The notes: generated by a model not told the origin, from the letters alone. DNA of 64,000 bases from an uncultured Acidobacteriia bacterium (GCA_903907865.1 CAIVPR010000088.1:1-64000); one strand, 5' to 3'. Numbered from the stretch's first letter, positions 25,259 through 33,987 are shown. Translations and numbers: made by a program.

Positions 25259-26032
25259 GTGACACCCTCCCTCTTCGATCTGCCGTTGAGGCTTGGCGAC
25301 GCCGCCTCGTTGGCGTCGATCCTGCTGGACCTGCCCGTTACACCCAAGCCCGTAACCGACGACCTCCGCAACCGCGCCGCCGCGCGAGCCGCCAGCCTCA
25401 ACTTTGACGCGATGGTTCCGGTCTACGCCTCGCTGGAACGTGACCCGGTCCACCCGTCGGCCTACTACATCTGCGTGGACGGAGTCGACGGACAACGTCT
25501 TCTCTTACGCGCTGCGCCCGCAACCAGTCCGTCGAGCGGCCTCTTCCCGAAGGCAATCCTGATTGGGCGCACGTTCCTCGGACGACACGAAGCGGTGCTC
25601 AACGCAATCCCATTCAGCCCCCACGACGGGGAACGCATCCGGACCTTCTCCGAACAGGTCAACCGACAGTTCCTGCCCAAGCCATTCGGGTCGAGGCCTG
25701 TGGTTGTGGTGCGTAGCGAGGCCCCACACGAGCAGTTCCCGTCGGTTTTCGAGGCATTCCGCCGCCAGTGGAAGGCAAACGGCCAGAACATGGCCTGTTT
25801 CGGCCTTTCCGAAGGGCAGGACCCGGAGTCGTTCTACCTCGCCACGGTGTGGGCAGCGATCCGCAGCGGCTGGCGCGAGGGCTATACGTTGACAGCGCCC
25901 GGTGAGCGGATGCCGTTGATCCCCGGCCTGAAGCTGAGACCCTACGAGACTGGCATCAGTGCCGTCCGGGAGGTGTCGTTGAAGCGAGAGCTCGCGCTCG
26001 AAGACATTCTCAATATTCTGGCCACCGAATAG
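25259..26032 (+). CDS. Protein of unknown function
   Basis: A 257-aa soluble protein I do not recognise. There is no signal peptide or membrane helix. Visible features are a hydrophobic core strand RPVVVVRSEAPHEQF at about residues 145-160 and a C-terminal charged helix. GTG 25259 is chosen because upstream codons overlap the preceding gene and TATAAT lies 7 nt before it; ATG 25205 is an alternative that would overlap the nucleotidyltransferase by 26 nt. It lies directly behind an NDP-sugar nucleotidyltransferase and may be a partner, but nothing in the sequence shows that. Confidence 0.6.
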   Translation: MTPSLFDLPLRLGDAASLASILLDLPVTPKPVTDDLRNRAAARAASLNFDAMVPVYASLERDPVHPSAYYICVDGVDGQRLLLRAAPATSPSSGLFPKAILIGRTFLGRHEAVLNAIPFSPHDGERIRTFSEQVNRQFLPKPFGSRPVVVVRSEAPHEQFPSVFEAFRRQWKANGQNMACFGLSEGQDPESFYLATVWAAIRSGWREGYTLTAPGERMPLIPGLKLRPYETGISAVREVSLKRELALEDILNILATE

Positions 26033-26033
26033 T

Positions 26034-26060
26034 GGGCGGCCCTAATGTTTCCGCCCTTCT
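26034..26060 (+). terminator. Weak hairpin terminator candidate
   Basis: GGGCGG (26034-26039) and CCGCCC (26051-26056) form a 6-bp stem with an 11-nt loop, followed by TTCT. It starts 1 nt after the stop codon of the unknown gene. Confidence 0.35.
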
Positions 26061-26078
26061 AGGCCGATAGCAGGGTAG

Positions 26079-26091
26079 GCAGGTAACCTGC
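26079..26091. promoter_or_regulatory. 13-bp dyad upstream of the second Oar-like gene
   Basis: GCAGGT-A-ACCTGC is a perfect inverted repeat with 6-bp arms, 77 nt before the start at 26169. It may be an operator. No convincing promoter is seen between it and the gene. Confidence 0.3.
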
Positions 26092-26168
26092 GGGCTTGGC
26101 ATATTCGCCCCACTGATTGGATGGGAGATTGACAGGGTGGGAGATAATGAAAGCCAACGGGCACGGGC

Positions 26169-29100
26169 ATGAATAGAAGAAGAACTGAGCGCGTCAACGG
26201 TTTCAGAGACTTTGCGGTCTGCTTGGTGCTCGCGTGCGCACTCGCATCGCCTTGCTTGGCCCAGGTTTACGGGTCGATTTCGGGCAAGGTCGAGGACGCC
26301 ACCGGAAGTCCGGTGGTCGGAGCCTCGGTAACCGTCAAAAGCTTGGAAACGGGCGCGGTCCGGAACGTGGTCACCGGCGAGTCTGGCTCCTATTCCATCC
26401 TTTCGCTGCCGCTCGGCGCGCAGGAGATCAAGGTCGAGAAACTCGGTTTCAAGTCGGCGGTCCGTGGTGGCGTCAGCCTCACGGTCGGCCAGGAGGCGGC
26501 AGTCAATCTCAAACTGGAGGTCGGTGACCTCGCCCAGCAGGTCACGGTTTCCGAGGAGGCCCCGCTCGTCAACACCACTACGGCATCGGTTTCGGGTGTG
26601 GTGGGCGCCCGTGAGGTTAAGGATCTGCCGCTCAACGGCCGTAGTTTCGACAACCTCATCGCCCTCAACGCGGGAGCCATCAGCTACGGCCTCAAGAGCC
26701 CGCAAACCAGCACCAGCAACGGCAACACGTTTACCGTCGCGGGTCGCCGCCCGGCAGACAACATCGTGTTGATGAACGGTATCGAATACACGGGATCCAG
26801 CCAGTTGGCCATCACTCCCGGCGGTGTCAGCGGCGATCTGCTCGGTATTGACGCGGTCCGCGAATTCAACGTCCTCACCGACACCTACTCCGCCGAATAC
26901 GGCAAGCGCGCCGGTGCGCAGGTGAGCGTCGTGACGCAGTCCGGCAGCAATGCAATCCACGGGTCGCTGTTCGAATTCCTTCGCAACAGTGATCTGGATG
27001 CGCGTAATTTCTTCGACCAGAGCGGCGTTCCCCCGTTCCGGCGCAACCAGTTCGGCGGTGCAGCCGGAGGTCCGCTGAAGAAGGACAAGCTGTTCCTGTT
27101 CGGCAACTACGAAGGTTTCCGGCAAGCGCTGGCGGTCAGCAATGTCGCCGTGGTCCCGGATGCGCAGGCCCGCCTGGGGTCGCTGCCCAACGGGGCGGGC
27201 GTCTACTCGAAGGTGGCGAACCTGAACTCCGCCATGCTGAAGTACATGCAGATGTGGCCGGACGCCAACGGCCCGGAACTGCTGTCCAGCGGTGTGGCCA
27301 GCGGCACCGCGCTTTCGTACAACAACCCGCGTCAGAAGATCCACGAGGATTTCGGCACCTCCCGCGCCGACTACACTCTCAGCGACCGCGATTCCTTCTC
27401 CGCAGCCTACACCCTCGACGACGGCACCAGCTTGATCCCATTGGCCGACCCGCTCTTCGGCTCCGCCCTCGCGATCCGTGCCCAGGTGGGAAGCGTCCAG
27501 AACACCCACATCGTTTCCCCCAGCATCCTGAACACCGCCCGATTGGGCTTCTCCCGCGCCGCGTTCAACTATGACTCGCAACCGCTCGGCACTTTTGGGC
27601 CGGAACTGGCGTTTGTGACCGGCGGCGGACCGGGCGGCATCGTGATCGGCGGCGGCACCACCACCACGGGTCTGGCCGCGATCACCTCCGCGGGTCCCAA
27701 CAATGCGGCAAATGTCTGGAACCGTCGCAATCTCTACACGCTGTCGGATGAATTCCGCGTGAACCATGGACGCCACCAGATTGGCGTCGGCGGCTGGTTC
27801 CAGCGGATCCAGGACAACGAGAACACCGCTTCCCGCCGCCTCGGACAGGCGAGTTTTGCCAGTCTGACGACGTTCCTCCAAGGTACGACCAGCACTTTCC
27901 AAGTCGTGCCGTCTCCGACGGAACTAGGCTGGCGGAGCGCCTTCGGGGCGTGGTTCATCGAAGACACGATCCGGCTGCGGTCGAATTTGACTTTGCAGGT
28001 CGGCATCCGGCACGAGTTCACGACCGGCTGGAACGAGGTCGCCGGACGCGCCGCCAACTACATCCCGGACGCAAATGGCGTTCTCCTGACCGCCCCTCGG
28101 GTCTCGAATTCCGTCTTCACCGGGAACCACGCAACCAAGCTCTTTGGCCCCCGCGCGGGCCTCGCATGGGACGTCTTCGGCACTGGCCGCACATCGATCC
28201 GGGCTGGTTTTGGCGTCTACTACTCACTGATCGATGACCTGAGCTTTCTGGTGAACTCCTTGCCGCCCTACAACGGATCGGCGTCGTTCGCCAACGCTTC
28301 GGTGCCATCGCTGGTGCCGATCCAGCCCGGCGTGCAGCCGCCTCCCTCCTGTGGTCCCGGCGTGCCGACACCGTGCACCACCTTCGCACCCCAGGGCGTC
28401 CAGTCCGACGCCCGTACGCCTGCGGTAAACGAGTGGAACGTTCGGGTGGAGCAGCAGCTCGATGCCAACACAGCGCTCAGGGTCTCGTATGTAGGCTCCT
28501 TCGGCTACCACGGTTTCGTGAGCGTCGACCCCAACACGGTGGCTCCGCAGGTTTGCGGCAACGCTGCGGGTTGCGCCAGCGGCGGCGTCGGGGCTACGAA
28601 GGGTACCGTCGCGCAAGGCACTTACTACGTGCCGTCGGCGGCGACACGCCCGAACCCCTACCTCTCGGCAGCGTTCTTCTGGAACTCGGAAGGCAACAGC
28701 AGCTACAACGCGCTGCAGGTGGAAGTTTCGCGCCGTCTCACCAACGGACTGCAACTACGCGGCAACTTCACGTGGTCGAAAAACCTCGACGTGAACTCGG
28801 CCCTTACAGGTGCCCAGGCCAACAACCAGGCGCAGATGGTGATGGATCGGACCAACCTTCGGCGTGATTGGGGCCCGTCGGCCCTCAACGCGGCCAAGCA
28901 GGCCAGCATTTCTGCCCGCTACGAGCTACCTATCGGCAGGGGACATGCCCTGTTCGGTTCCGCGACAGGTTTCGCGGAGAAGGTTGTCGGCGGCTGGCAG
29001 CTCAACGGGATCGCGACCATGCTCAGCGGCTTCCCATTCACGCCGCAAGTCAACAGCAACCGCTCCGGCGACGGCGACACACGCAATCCCGACCGCCCGT

Positions 29101-29453
29101 CATTGAACCCCGCGTTTTCGGGTCCTGTGATTCTGGGCTCTTCGACGCAGTGGTACAACCCGAGCGCGTTCACGTTGCCCGCCATCGGAACCTACGGCAA
29201 TCTCGGTCGCGGCGTCTACACCGGACCTGGACTGGCCAATGTCGATATCTCGCTCTTCAAAAGCATCCAGTTGACCGAACGTGTCGGGCTCCAATTCCGC
29301 ACGGAAGCGTTCAACACGATGAATCACGCGAATTTCGCCTCGCCGAACGCGCTGGTTTTCTCGGGCACAGCAATCAGCCCGTCGGCAGGATTGATCACTT
29401 CGACGGTTACCAGTTCCCGCCAAGTGCAACTTGGCCTGAAACTGATTTTCTGA
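26169..29453 (+). CDS. Oar-like TonB-dependent outer-membrane protein, second copy
   Basis: Outer-membrane protein of 1094 aa with the same layout as the gene at 11703: signal peptide (about residues 1-33, ending CLAQ), carboxypeptidase regulatory-like domain beginning VYGSISGKVEDATGSPVVGA, a plug region with VVGAREVKDLPLNGRSFDNLI, then a long barrel ending RQVQLGLKLIF. The two proteins are only distantly alike. The stop and the nucleoside hydrolase start overlap as TGATG, so receptor and hydrolase are translationally coupled. This suggests that the receptor imports nucleosides or a nucleoside-like glycoside. Confidence 0.88.
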   Translation: MNRRRTERVNGFRDFAVCLVLACALASPCLAQVYGSISGKVEDATGSPVVGASVTVKSLETGAVRNVVTGESGSYSILSLPLGAQEIKVEKLGFKSAVRGGVSLTVGQEAAVNLKLEVGDLAQQVTVSEEAPLVNTTTASVSGVVGAREVKDLPLNGRSFDNLIALNAGAISYGLKSPQTSTSNGNTFTVAGRRPADNIVLMNGIEYTGSSQLAITPGGVSGDLLGIDAVREFNVLTDTYSAEYGKRAGAQVSVVTQSGSNAIHGSLFEFLRNSDLDARNFFDQSGVPPFRRNQFGGAAGGPLKKDKLFLFGNYEGFRQALAVSNVAVVPDAQARLGSLPNGAGVYSKVANLNSAMLKYMQMWPDANGPELLSSGVASGTALSYNNPRQKIHEDFGTSRADYTLSDRDSFSAAYTLDDGTSLIPLADPLFGSALAIRAQVGSVQNTHIVSPSILNTARLGFSRAAFNYDSQPLGTFGPELAFVTGGGPGGIVIGGGTTTTGLAAITSAGPNNAANVWNRRNLYTLSDEFRVNHGRHQIGVGGWFQRIQDNENTASRRLGQASFASLTTFLQGTTSTFQVVPSPTELGWRSAFGAWFIEDTIRLRSNLTLQVGIRHEFTTGWNEVAGRAANYIPDANGVLLTAPRVSNSVFTGNHATKLFGPRAGLAWDVFGTGRTSIRAGFGVYYSLIDDLSFLVNSLPPYNGSASFANASVPSLVPIQPGVQPPPSCGPGVPTPCTTFAPQGVQSDARTPAVNEWNVRVEQQLDANTALRVSYVGSFGYHGFVSVDPNTVAPQVCGNAAGCASGGVGATKGTVAQGTYYVPSAATRPNPYLSAAFFWNSEGNSSYNALQVEVSRRLTNGLQLRGNFTWSKNLDVNSALTGAQANNQAQMVMDRTNLRRDWGPSALNAAKQASISARYELPIGRGHALFGSATGFAEKVVGGWQLNGIATMLSGFPFTPQVNSNRSGDGDTRNPDRPSLNPAFSGPVILGSSTQWYNPSAFTLPAIGTYGNLGRGVYTGPGLANVDISLFKSIQLTERVGLQFRTEAFNTMNHANFASPNALVFSGTAISPSAGLITSTVTSSRQVQLGLKLIF

Positions 29454-30439
29454 TGCACCGCCGCCTCGCGCTGCTAGGATTGCTCGCGGTGAACCTGCCC
29501 GCCCAAATCCTCGTCGACACAGACTCTGGTTTCTTCGGTGATGACGGCGTCGCCCTCACCATGCTCCTCCGCAGTCCCCGCGCCGCCGAGGTGCAAGGGA
29601 TCACTGTGGTCTCCGGCAACGTCTGGTCCGCCGACGGTGTCGGCTACATGGCGCGCACTGCCAAACTCCTGAACCGCCCCGACCTACCTGTCCTCGCTGG
29701 CTCCGAGGCCCCCTTGATCCACTCCCCGGCGCTCCGCCGCAAGGAGACAGGCATCGAATTCGACGGCGCGTTCGGCCTAGCTCGCCCGCGTCCCGACGTC
29801 CCCGGGGGCGGCATCCCCCTCCTGATCCGAACAATCGACGCCAATCCCGGGCGCATCACAATTCTCGTCATCGGGCCGTTGACCAACCTCGCGATGGTTC
29901 TCCGCATCCGCCCGGACATCGCCGCCAAGATCGGCACCCTCGTGATCATGGGCGGCAACGTCCATGTCCCCGGCAACGCCAGCAAGTCCGCCGAATTTAA
30001 TTTTTGGTTCGACCCCGAGGCTGCGCAAATCGTCCTGCGATCCGCAATCCCGAAGAAGATTCTATTCCCGCTCGACGTCTGCAACAACGCGCACCTGACA
30101 AAAGCCATCTTCGACCGCGTCGTGTCGGTCAAAACTTCCATCACCGACCTCTATCGCGAAGATTTCGGTAACCGCTACCCCGGCTTTCTCAAGAACCCCA
30201 ACGCTGAAAGCTCCCTGTGGGACGAACTCGCAACCGCCGGGCTGATCGACCCCAAGCTGATCACGCGCACCGAAACCGCATGGCTCGACATCGACACCAC
30301 CTTCGGTCCAAGCTACGGTGCCGTCGAACCCCTCGACCGCACCCTCGCCCCGAACGCCACGCCCGTCACCGTGGTCCTAGACATGGACTTCCCCAAAGTT
30401 TTCGAACGCTATACGACCGCTCTCACAACCCGTCAATAA
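29453..30439 (+). CDS. Secreted inosine-uridine nucleoside hydrolase family protein
   Basis: A 328-aa protein of the nucleoside N-ribohydrolase family, which splits the glycosidic bond of nucleosides. A signal peptide (MHRRLALLGLLAVNLPAQ) runs right up to the calcium site. That site reads DTDSGFFGDD (D22, D24, D30, D31); it has the spacing of the DTDxGxDxDD variants but Phe replaces the middle Asp. Later motifs LVIGPLTNLAMVLR and IMGGNV with EFNFWFDPEAAQIVL are classical. Coupled by TGATG to the Oar-like receptor upstream. Its end overlaps the convergent MutT gene by 17 nt. Signal peptide and coupling point to a periplasmic enzyme working with the receptor. Confidence 0.87.
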   Translation: MHRRLALLGLLAVNLPAQILVDTDSGFFGDDGVALTMLLRSPRAAEVQGITVVSGNVWSADGVGYMARTAKLLNRPDLPVLAGSEAPLIHSPALRRKETGIEFDGAFGLARPRPDVPGGGIPLLIRTIDANPGRITILVIGPLTNLAMVLRIRPDIAAKIGTLVIMGGNVHVPGNASKSAEFNFWFDPEAAQIVLRSAIPKKILFPLDVCNNAHLTKAIFDRVVSVKTSITDLYREDFGNRYPGFLKNPNAESSLWDELATAGLIDPKLITRTETAWLDIDTTFGPSYGAVEPLDRTLAPNATPVTVVLDMDFPKVFERYTTALTTRQ

Positions 30440-30797
30440 ACGGGATATCCCCCTCAAGGAAGTCATACTCCCGCAGCTGCTCGCGCCCCACCCACTCGAG
30501 TCCCGTGAAAATCCGGTTCTCCACCTGCCCCGACCATTCCTGCACCGCAATGAAAATCAGCAGGATCGGCTTCTTCCCCGGATACGAAAACTCGTACCGA
30601 GTGATCTCCCGCCCCTCCGCCGCCTCGATCCCCAGTTCCTCCCTCAACTCGCGTACGAGCGCCGCCCCCGGAGTCTCGCCCGGTTCCATCTTGCCGCCCG
30701 GGAACTCCCACTTTCCAGCATGCGGCTGGTCCTCGCGCCTCCGACATATCAGGATGCGCCCGTCGCGCTCCATCACTCCCGCCACAACTTGCGTCAC
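30423..30797 (-). CDS. MutT-type Nudix hydrolase (8-oxo-dGTP diphosphatase-like)
   Basis: A 124-aa Nudix protein. The complete Nudix box runs from GKMEPGETP to RELREELGIE, preceded by the MutT-type hallmarks VVAGVMERDGRILICRR and KWEFPGGK. It likely removes oxidised nucleotides. The frame is open for 170 codons upstream, but that stretch is antisense to the Fe-S scaffold gene. GTG 30797 gives the correct N-terminus and has TACAAT 7 nt upstream. Only 27 nt separate it from the divergent NifU-like gene. Confidence 0.85.
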   Translation of the reverse strand: MTQVVAGVMERDGRILICRRREDQPHAGKWEFPGGKMEPGETPGAALVRELREELGIEAAEGREITRYEFSYPGKKPILLIFIAVQEWSGQVENRIFTGLEWVGREQLREYDFLEGDIPFIDGL

Positions 30798-30804
30798 GAG
30801 TCCA

Positions 30805-30810
30805 ATTGTA
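30805..30810 (-). promoter_or_regulatory. -10-like hexamer TACAAT, 7 nt before the MutT GTG
   Basis: On the minus strand TACAAT is followed by 7 nt and then GTG 30797. It overlaps TAGAAT (30809-30814) on the plus strand, which ends 10 nt before the divergent GTG at 30825, so the two -10 elements are interlocked back to back. Confidence 0.4.
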
Positions 30811-30824
30811 GAATCAGTACACAC

Positions 30825-31181
30825 GTGACCCCGGAACTCATCGACCACTTCCGCAATCCCCGCAACGTCGGCGAACTGCCCGAGCCCGCCATCACGGTCA
30901 ACGTGGAGAACCCAATCTGCGGCGACCAACTGCGCCTCAGCGCGCGCGCAGAAAACGGTTGCATCGTCGAAGTGGCCTACAAGGTACGGGGCTGCACGGC
31001 CTCCATCGCCACCGGGTCCGCCCTCACCGAAATTCTCCTGAACCGCGAGATCCGCGCCCTGAAATCCATTACCAAGCAGCAACTCGACGACGCCGTCGGG
31101 GGTCTCGCTACCGCGTCGAAACACGCAGCCTCCCTCTGCATCGACGCGGTGCGGGCCTTGGCGAAACAGCTCGGCGTGTAG
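30825..31181 (+). CDS. Iron-sulfur cluster assembly scaffold, IscU/NifU N-terminal type
   Basis: A 118-aa scaffold protein on which Fe-S clusters are built. The three conserved cysteines are present: Cys32 in NPICGDQ (with Asp34), Cys57 in RGCTAS, and Cys105 in SLCIDAV. The start HFRNPRNVGELP is typical of the family. GTG 30825 is chosen because it yields the family N-terminus; the longer frame is antisense to MutT. No cysteine desulfurase gene is adjacent. Confidence 0.88.
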   Translation: MTPELIDHFRNPRNVGELPEPAITVNVENPICGDQLRLSARAENGCIVEVAYKVRGCTASIATGSALTEILLNREIRALKSITKQQLDDAVGGLATASKHAASLCIDAVRALAKQLGV

Positions 31182-31194
31182 ATTGATTGTTGAG

Positions 31195-31737
31195 ATGAAA
31201 CTCCTATTGGCGGCGCTCTTGGCCGTCGCAACCCTCCCCGCCCAGCGCACCGTCCGCGAGCAGACGAACGCCGCCGCCAATCCCGCCGACGACAAGAAGC
31301 CCAATAATCCCAAGATCCCCGACGTCTACGCCGTCGACGGTCAGTTCGACCGCATCGTCACCCTCCGCTTCAAATTCGGGGCCGACCTCCTGGCGGGCAT
31401 CGAGAAGATCGTCAAGGATCAGAAGATCAAGAACGCCGTCATCCTGTCCGCCGCCGGTTCCGTGCGCGGCTACCACCTTCACCAAGTCTCCAACCGCGAC
31501 CTGCCCTCGAAAAACATGTTCGAGAAGGACCCCACCGCCCCGGCCGACCTGATTTCCATGAACGGCTACGTGATCGACGGCAAGGTCCATGCCCACATGA
31601 CGCTCGCCACGCCGGACAAGGCCATCGGCGGCCACTTGGAACCGGGCAGCGAAGTCTTCACCTTTGCCATCGTTACCATCGGCGTGATGAAGGACGGCGT
31701 GGATTTCACCCACTTGGACGACAAGACCTACCGCTGA
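31195..31737 (+). CDS. PPC/DUF296-domain protein with a signal peptide
   Basis: A 180-aa protein. Residues 1-17 (MKLLLAALLAVATLPAQ) look like a signal peptide, followed by a charged linker and a PPC (DUF296) domain with VTLRFKFGADLLAGIEKIV, ILSAAGSVRGYHLHQVSN, SMNGYVIDGKVHAHMTLA and GGHLEPGSEVF. The histidines in HAHMTL and GGHL are the conserved metal-type positions. PPC proteins are usually described as cytoplasmic or DNA-binding in plants, so export is unusual. ATG 31195 is preferred over TTG 31183. It lies between the scaffold gene and a secreted metallohydrolase-like gene on the same strand. Confidence 0.75.
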   Translation: MKLLLAALLAVATLPAQRTVREQTNAAANPADDKKPNNPKIPDVYAVDGQFDRIVTLRFKFGADLLAGIEKIVKDQKIKNAVILSAAGSVRGYHLHQVSNRDLPSKNMFEKDPTAPADLISMNGYVIDGKVHAHMTLATPDKAIGGHLEPGSEVFTFAIVTIGVMKDGVDFTHLDDKTYR

Positions 31738-31752
31738 TCAAGGAAACAGCCC

Positions 31753-33987
31753 ATGACCACGAAACTGGCTCTGTTTTTTCTCCCCGTACTCGCCGTAGCC
31801 CAGTGCGACTTGACCGCCTATAAGCCCGGCCCCGGCCTCACGGCGACGCAATCCCCGGGCGGCCTCGCCGTCACTTGGACCGGCGAGCGCTCCGAGCAAC
31901 TCCGCGCCGTCTTCGCCATCCGCAGCGGGCAGCCGGTTGTCCAGGAACTGGCCATTCGCAAAACGCCAACCGCCAAATGGACCATCCTCGGCAACGGCCT
32001 GACACCCGAATTCCAAGTCACCACGGGCAAACGCCGGCTCTCGGAGCAGCAGATGGCCCCGCTGCGTGAACTCGGTATCGCACTCACCCCGGAAGTGGTC
32101 GAGCGGGAGAAATGGTTCGCCTTCTGGGACGCCCCGCTCTCCGTTCCAGGCCGCGCCGGTACCAACCTCGACCTGCCCCGCAAGCCCGAGGAAATCCGCC
32201 GTTCCCATGCCACGTTCCACGCCGGCAGCTGCAAGGTTGAATCGAACGGCGCGCGCCTCGAAGTCAGTTTCCCCGGCGTGGAACTTGGCATATTCTCCGG
32301 CGAACTGCGCTACACGGCCTACCGAGGCTCCAACCTCCTCCGCCAAGAGGTCATCGCCTCCACGAAGGAAGAATCCGTCGCCTACAAGTACGACGGCGGC
32401 CTGCAAGGCTTCCAAATCAAGACCGACTCCACGCTTGTCTGGCGCGACTCCGCCAGGGGCTGGCAGCAGTACGGATTCGGCGGCTCCCCGAACCAGGAAG
32501 GCGTCGGGCTACAGGCCCGCAATCGGCTCGCCATCCTCGAAACCGGCTCTGGAACACTTGGTGCCGGATCGCTGGCCGTCCTGCCGCCATCGCACAAGTT
32601 CTTCTTCGCCCGCGAGATCGAGACCAACCTCGGCTACGTCTACTACCGTAAGGATTCCGAAACCTCCTTCGCCATAGGGGCCCGCCAGCCGGAACGGGAA
32701 GAGGCCTTCCGTCCCGCAGGCGTTTCCGACGCGGTCTGGACCCGGCGCGTCGCCGAAGCGCGCGGCGACCTCCAGAACTTCGCCCTCTACAACGCCCCGC
32801 CCGGCACCAACCAGCGGATGGCCGTGTACTTCTACCTCAGCGCCAAGGACGCCAAGGCCACCCAGCCCGACGTGATGGCCTACACCCATGACGACATCTA
32901 CAAGCCTGTCCCCGGCTTCAAGGTTCTCGTCAGCCACTTCCATTTCCACCTCAACGAGCAGCTTTCCGACTCCGGTATGGACTACCAGCCAACTTGGTTG
33001 CCCACCTTCCGCGCCCTCGGCATCAACATCGCCATCCTTGCCGACTTCCACAGCGACTCACACCCGACCGACACCGGCCGTCTCCGTCTCGACGAGCAGA
33101 AAGTTTACTTCGAAGGCAGCCGTCGGTACTCCGACCGCGACTTCCTCCTCATCCCCGGCGAGGAGCCAGACGCCAACTTCGGGGGCCATTACATGTTTGT
33201 CTTTCCCAAGCCGGTCTACTTCACGCACCTGCGGAAGCCGCCCGTTGCCCCTTTGCAGCCATTCCAGGAAACCATCGACGGCTACGGCAAGGTCTACCAC
33301 ACCACGACGGCGGCCAACGAGCTCGATCTGCTGAAGCAGGAGAACGGCCTAGTCTGGCAGACCCACCCCCGCACCAAGGGCTCGGCGGGCTATCCCGACG
33401 CCACCAAGGACACGGATTTCTTCAAGAGTGACCGCTTCCTCGGCGGGTCGTTCCAGTCGCTACCGGTCGACCAGTCCGAAAAGCGGATTTGCGAGGGCCG
33501 CTGCCTCAAGCTGCTCGACGACATGAACAACTGGTCCGGCCCGAAGTACATGATTTCCGAGGGCGACACCTACATGAAGCATCCGGACGACGAGACGTAT
33601 GGGCAGCTGGTGGTGAACTACGTCAAGCTGGACCGCGTGCCGAAGTTCGACGAGGGCTGGGATCCGGTCCTCAAGGCGATGCGAGCGGGCGATTTCTACA
33701 ATACGACGGGCGAGGTGCTGCTGCGGAACTGGTTGATCGAGGGGAAAGGCGCGCAGAGTGCGTACAATGCCGAGGTCGAGTGGACGTTCCCGCCGGAGTT
33801 TGCCGAAGTGGTTTGGGGTGACGGCACCATCACGGACCGCAAGATCCTGGACCTGACCACCATGTCCCCGCTGGCAACGAAAAAGTTGCGCATCCCCTTC
33901 GACGCCACGGGCAAAAAATGGGTGCGGTTCGCGATATGGGATTCGGCCGGCAACGGCGCGTTGACCCAGCCGATACATTTGAAGTAG
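31753..33987 (+). CDS. Secreted protein of unknown function with a PHP-like metal site
   Basis: A 744-aa protein with signal peptide (MTTKLALFFLPVLAVAQ). I cannot place it in a named family. The N-terminal half is rich in beta strands. The C-terminal half carries histidine clusters, HFHFHLNE, ILADFHSDSHP, YTHDDI and WQTHPRTKGS, with a glutamate in LLIPGEEPDANFGGH; their order resembles PHP-type metallohydrolases. AAGGA lies a few nt before the ATG. Its stop overlaps the YdcF start as TAGTG. A role as an extracytoplasmic metal-dependent hydrolase is inference. Confidence 0.6.
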   Translation: MTTKLALFFLPVLAVAQCDLTAYKPGPGLTATQSPGGLAVTWTGERSEQLRAVFAIRSGQPVVQELAIRKTPTAKWTILGNGLTPEFQVTTGKRRLSEQQMAPLRELGIALTPEVVEREKWFAFWDAPLSVPGRAGTNLDLPRKPEEIRRSHATFHAGSCKVESNGARLEVSFPGVELGIFSGELRYTAYRGSNLLRQEVIASTKEESVAYKYDGGLQGFQIKTDSTLVWRDSARGWQQYGFGGSPNQEGVGLQARNRLAILETGSGTLGAGSLAVLPPSHKFFFAREIETNLGYVYYRKDSETSFAIGARQPEREEAFRPAGVSDAVWTRRVAEARGDLQNFALYNAPPGTNQRMAVYFYLSAKDAKATQPDVMAYTHDDIYKPVPGFKVLVSHFHFHLNEQLSDSGMDYQPTWLPTFRALGINIAILADFHSDSHPTDTGRLRLDEQKVYFEGSRRYSDRDFLLIPGEEPDANFGGHYMFVFPKPVYFTHLRKPPVAPLQPFQETIDGYGKVYHTTTAANELDLLKQENGLVWQTHPRTKGSAGYPDATKDTDFFKSDRFLGGSFQSLPVDQSEKRICEGRCLKLLDDMNNWSGPKYMISEGDTYMKHPDDETYGQLVVNYVKLDRVPKFDEGWDPVLKAMRAGDFYNTTGEVLLRNWLIEGKGAQSAYNAEVEWTFPPEFAEVVWGDGTITDRKILDLTTMSPLATKKLRIPFDATGKKWVRFAIWDSAGNGALTQPIHLK

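Noticed and set aside
26129-26148. TTGACA and GATAAT before the second Oar-like gene as a promoter
   Set aside because: Only 8 nt separate them, too short for a sigma-70 promoter.
26010-27902. 630-codon antisense frame in the second Oar-like gene
   Set aside because: Shadow of a GC-rich gene; no start signal, no recognisable domain.
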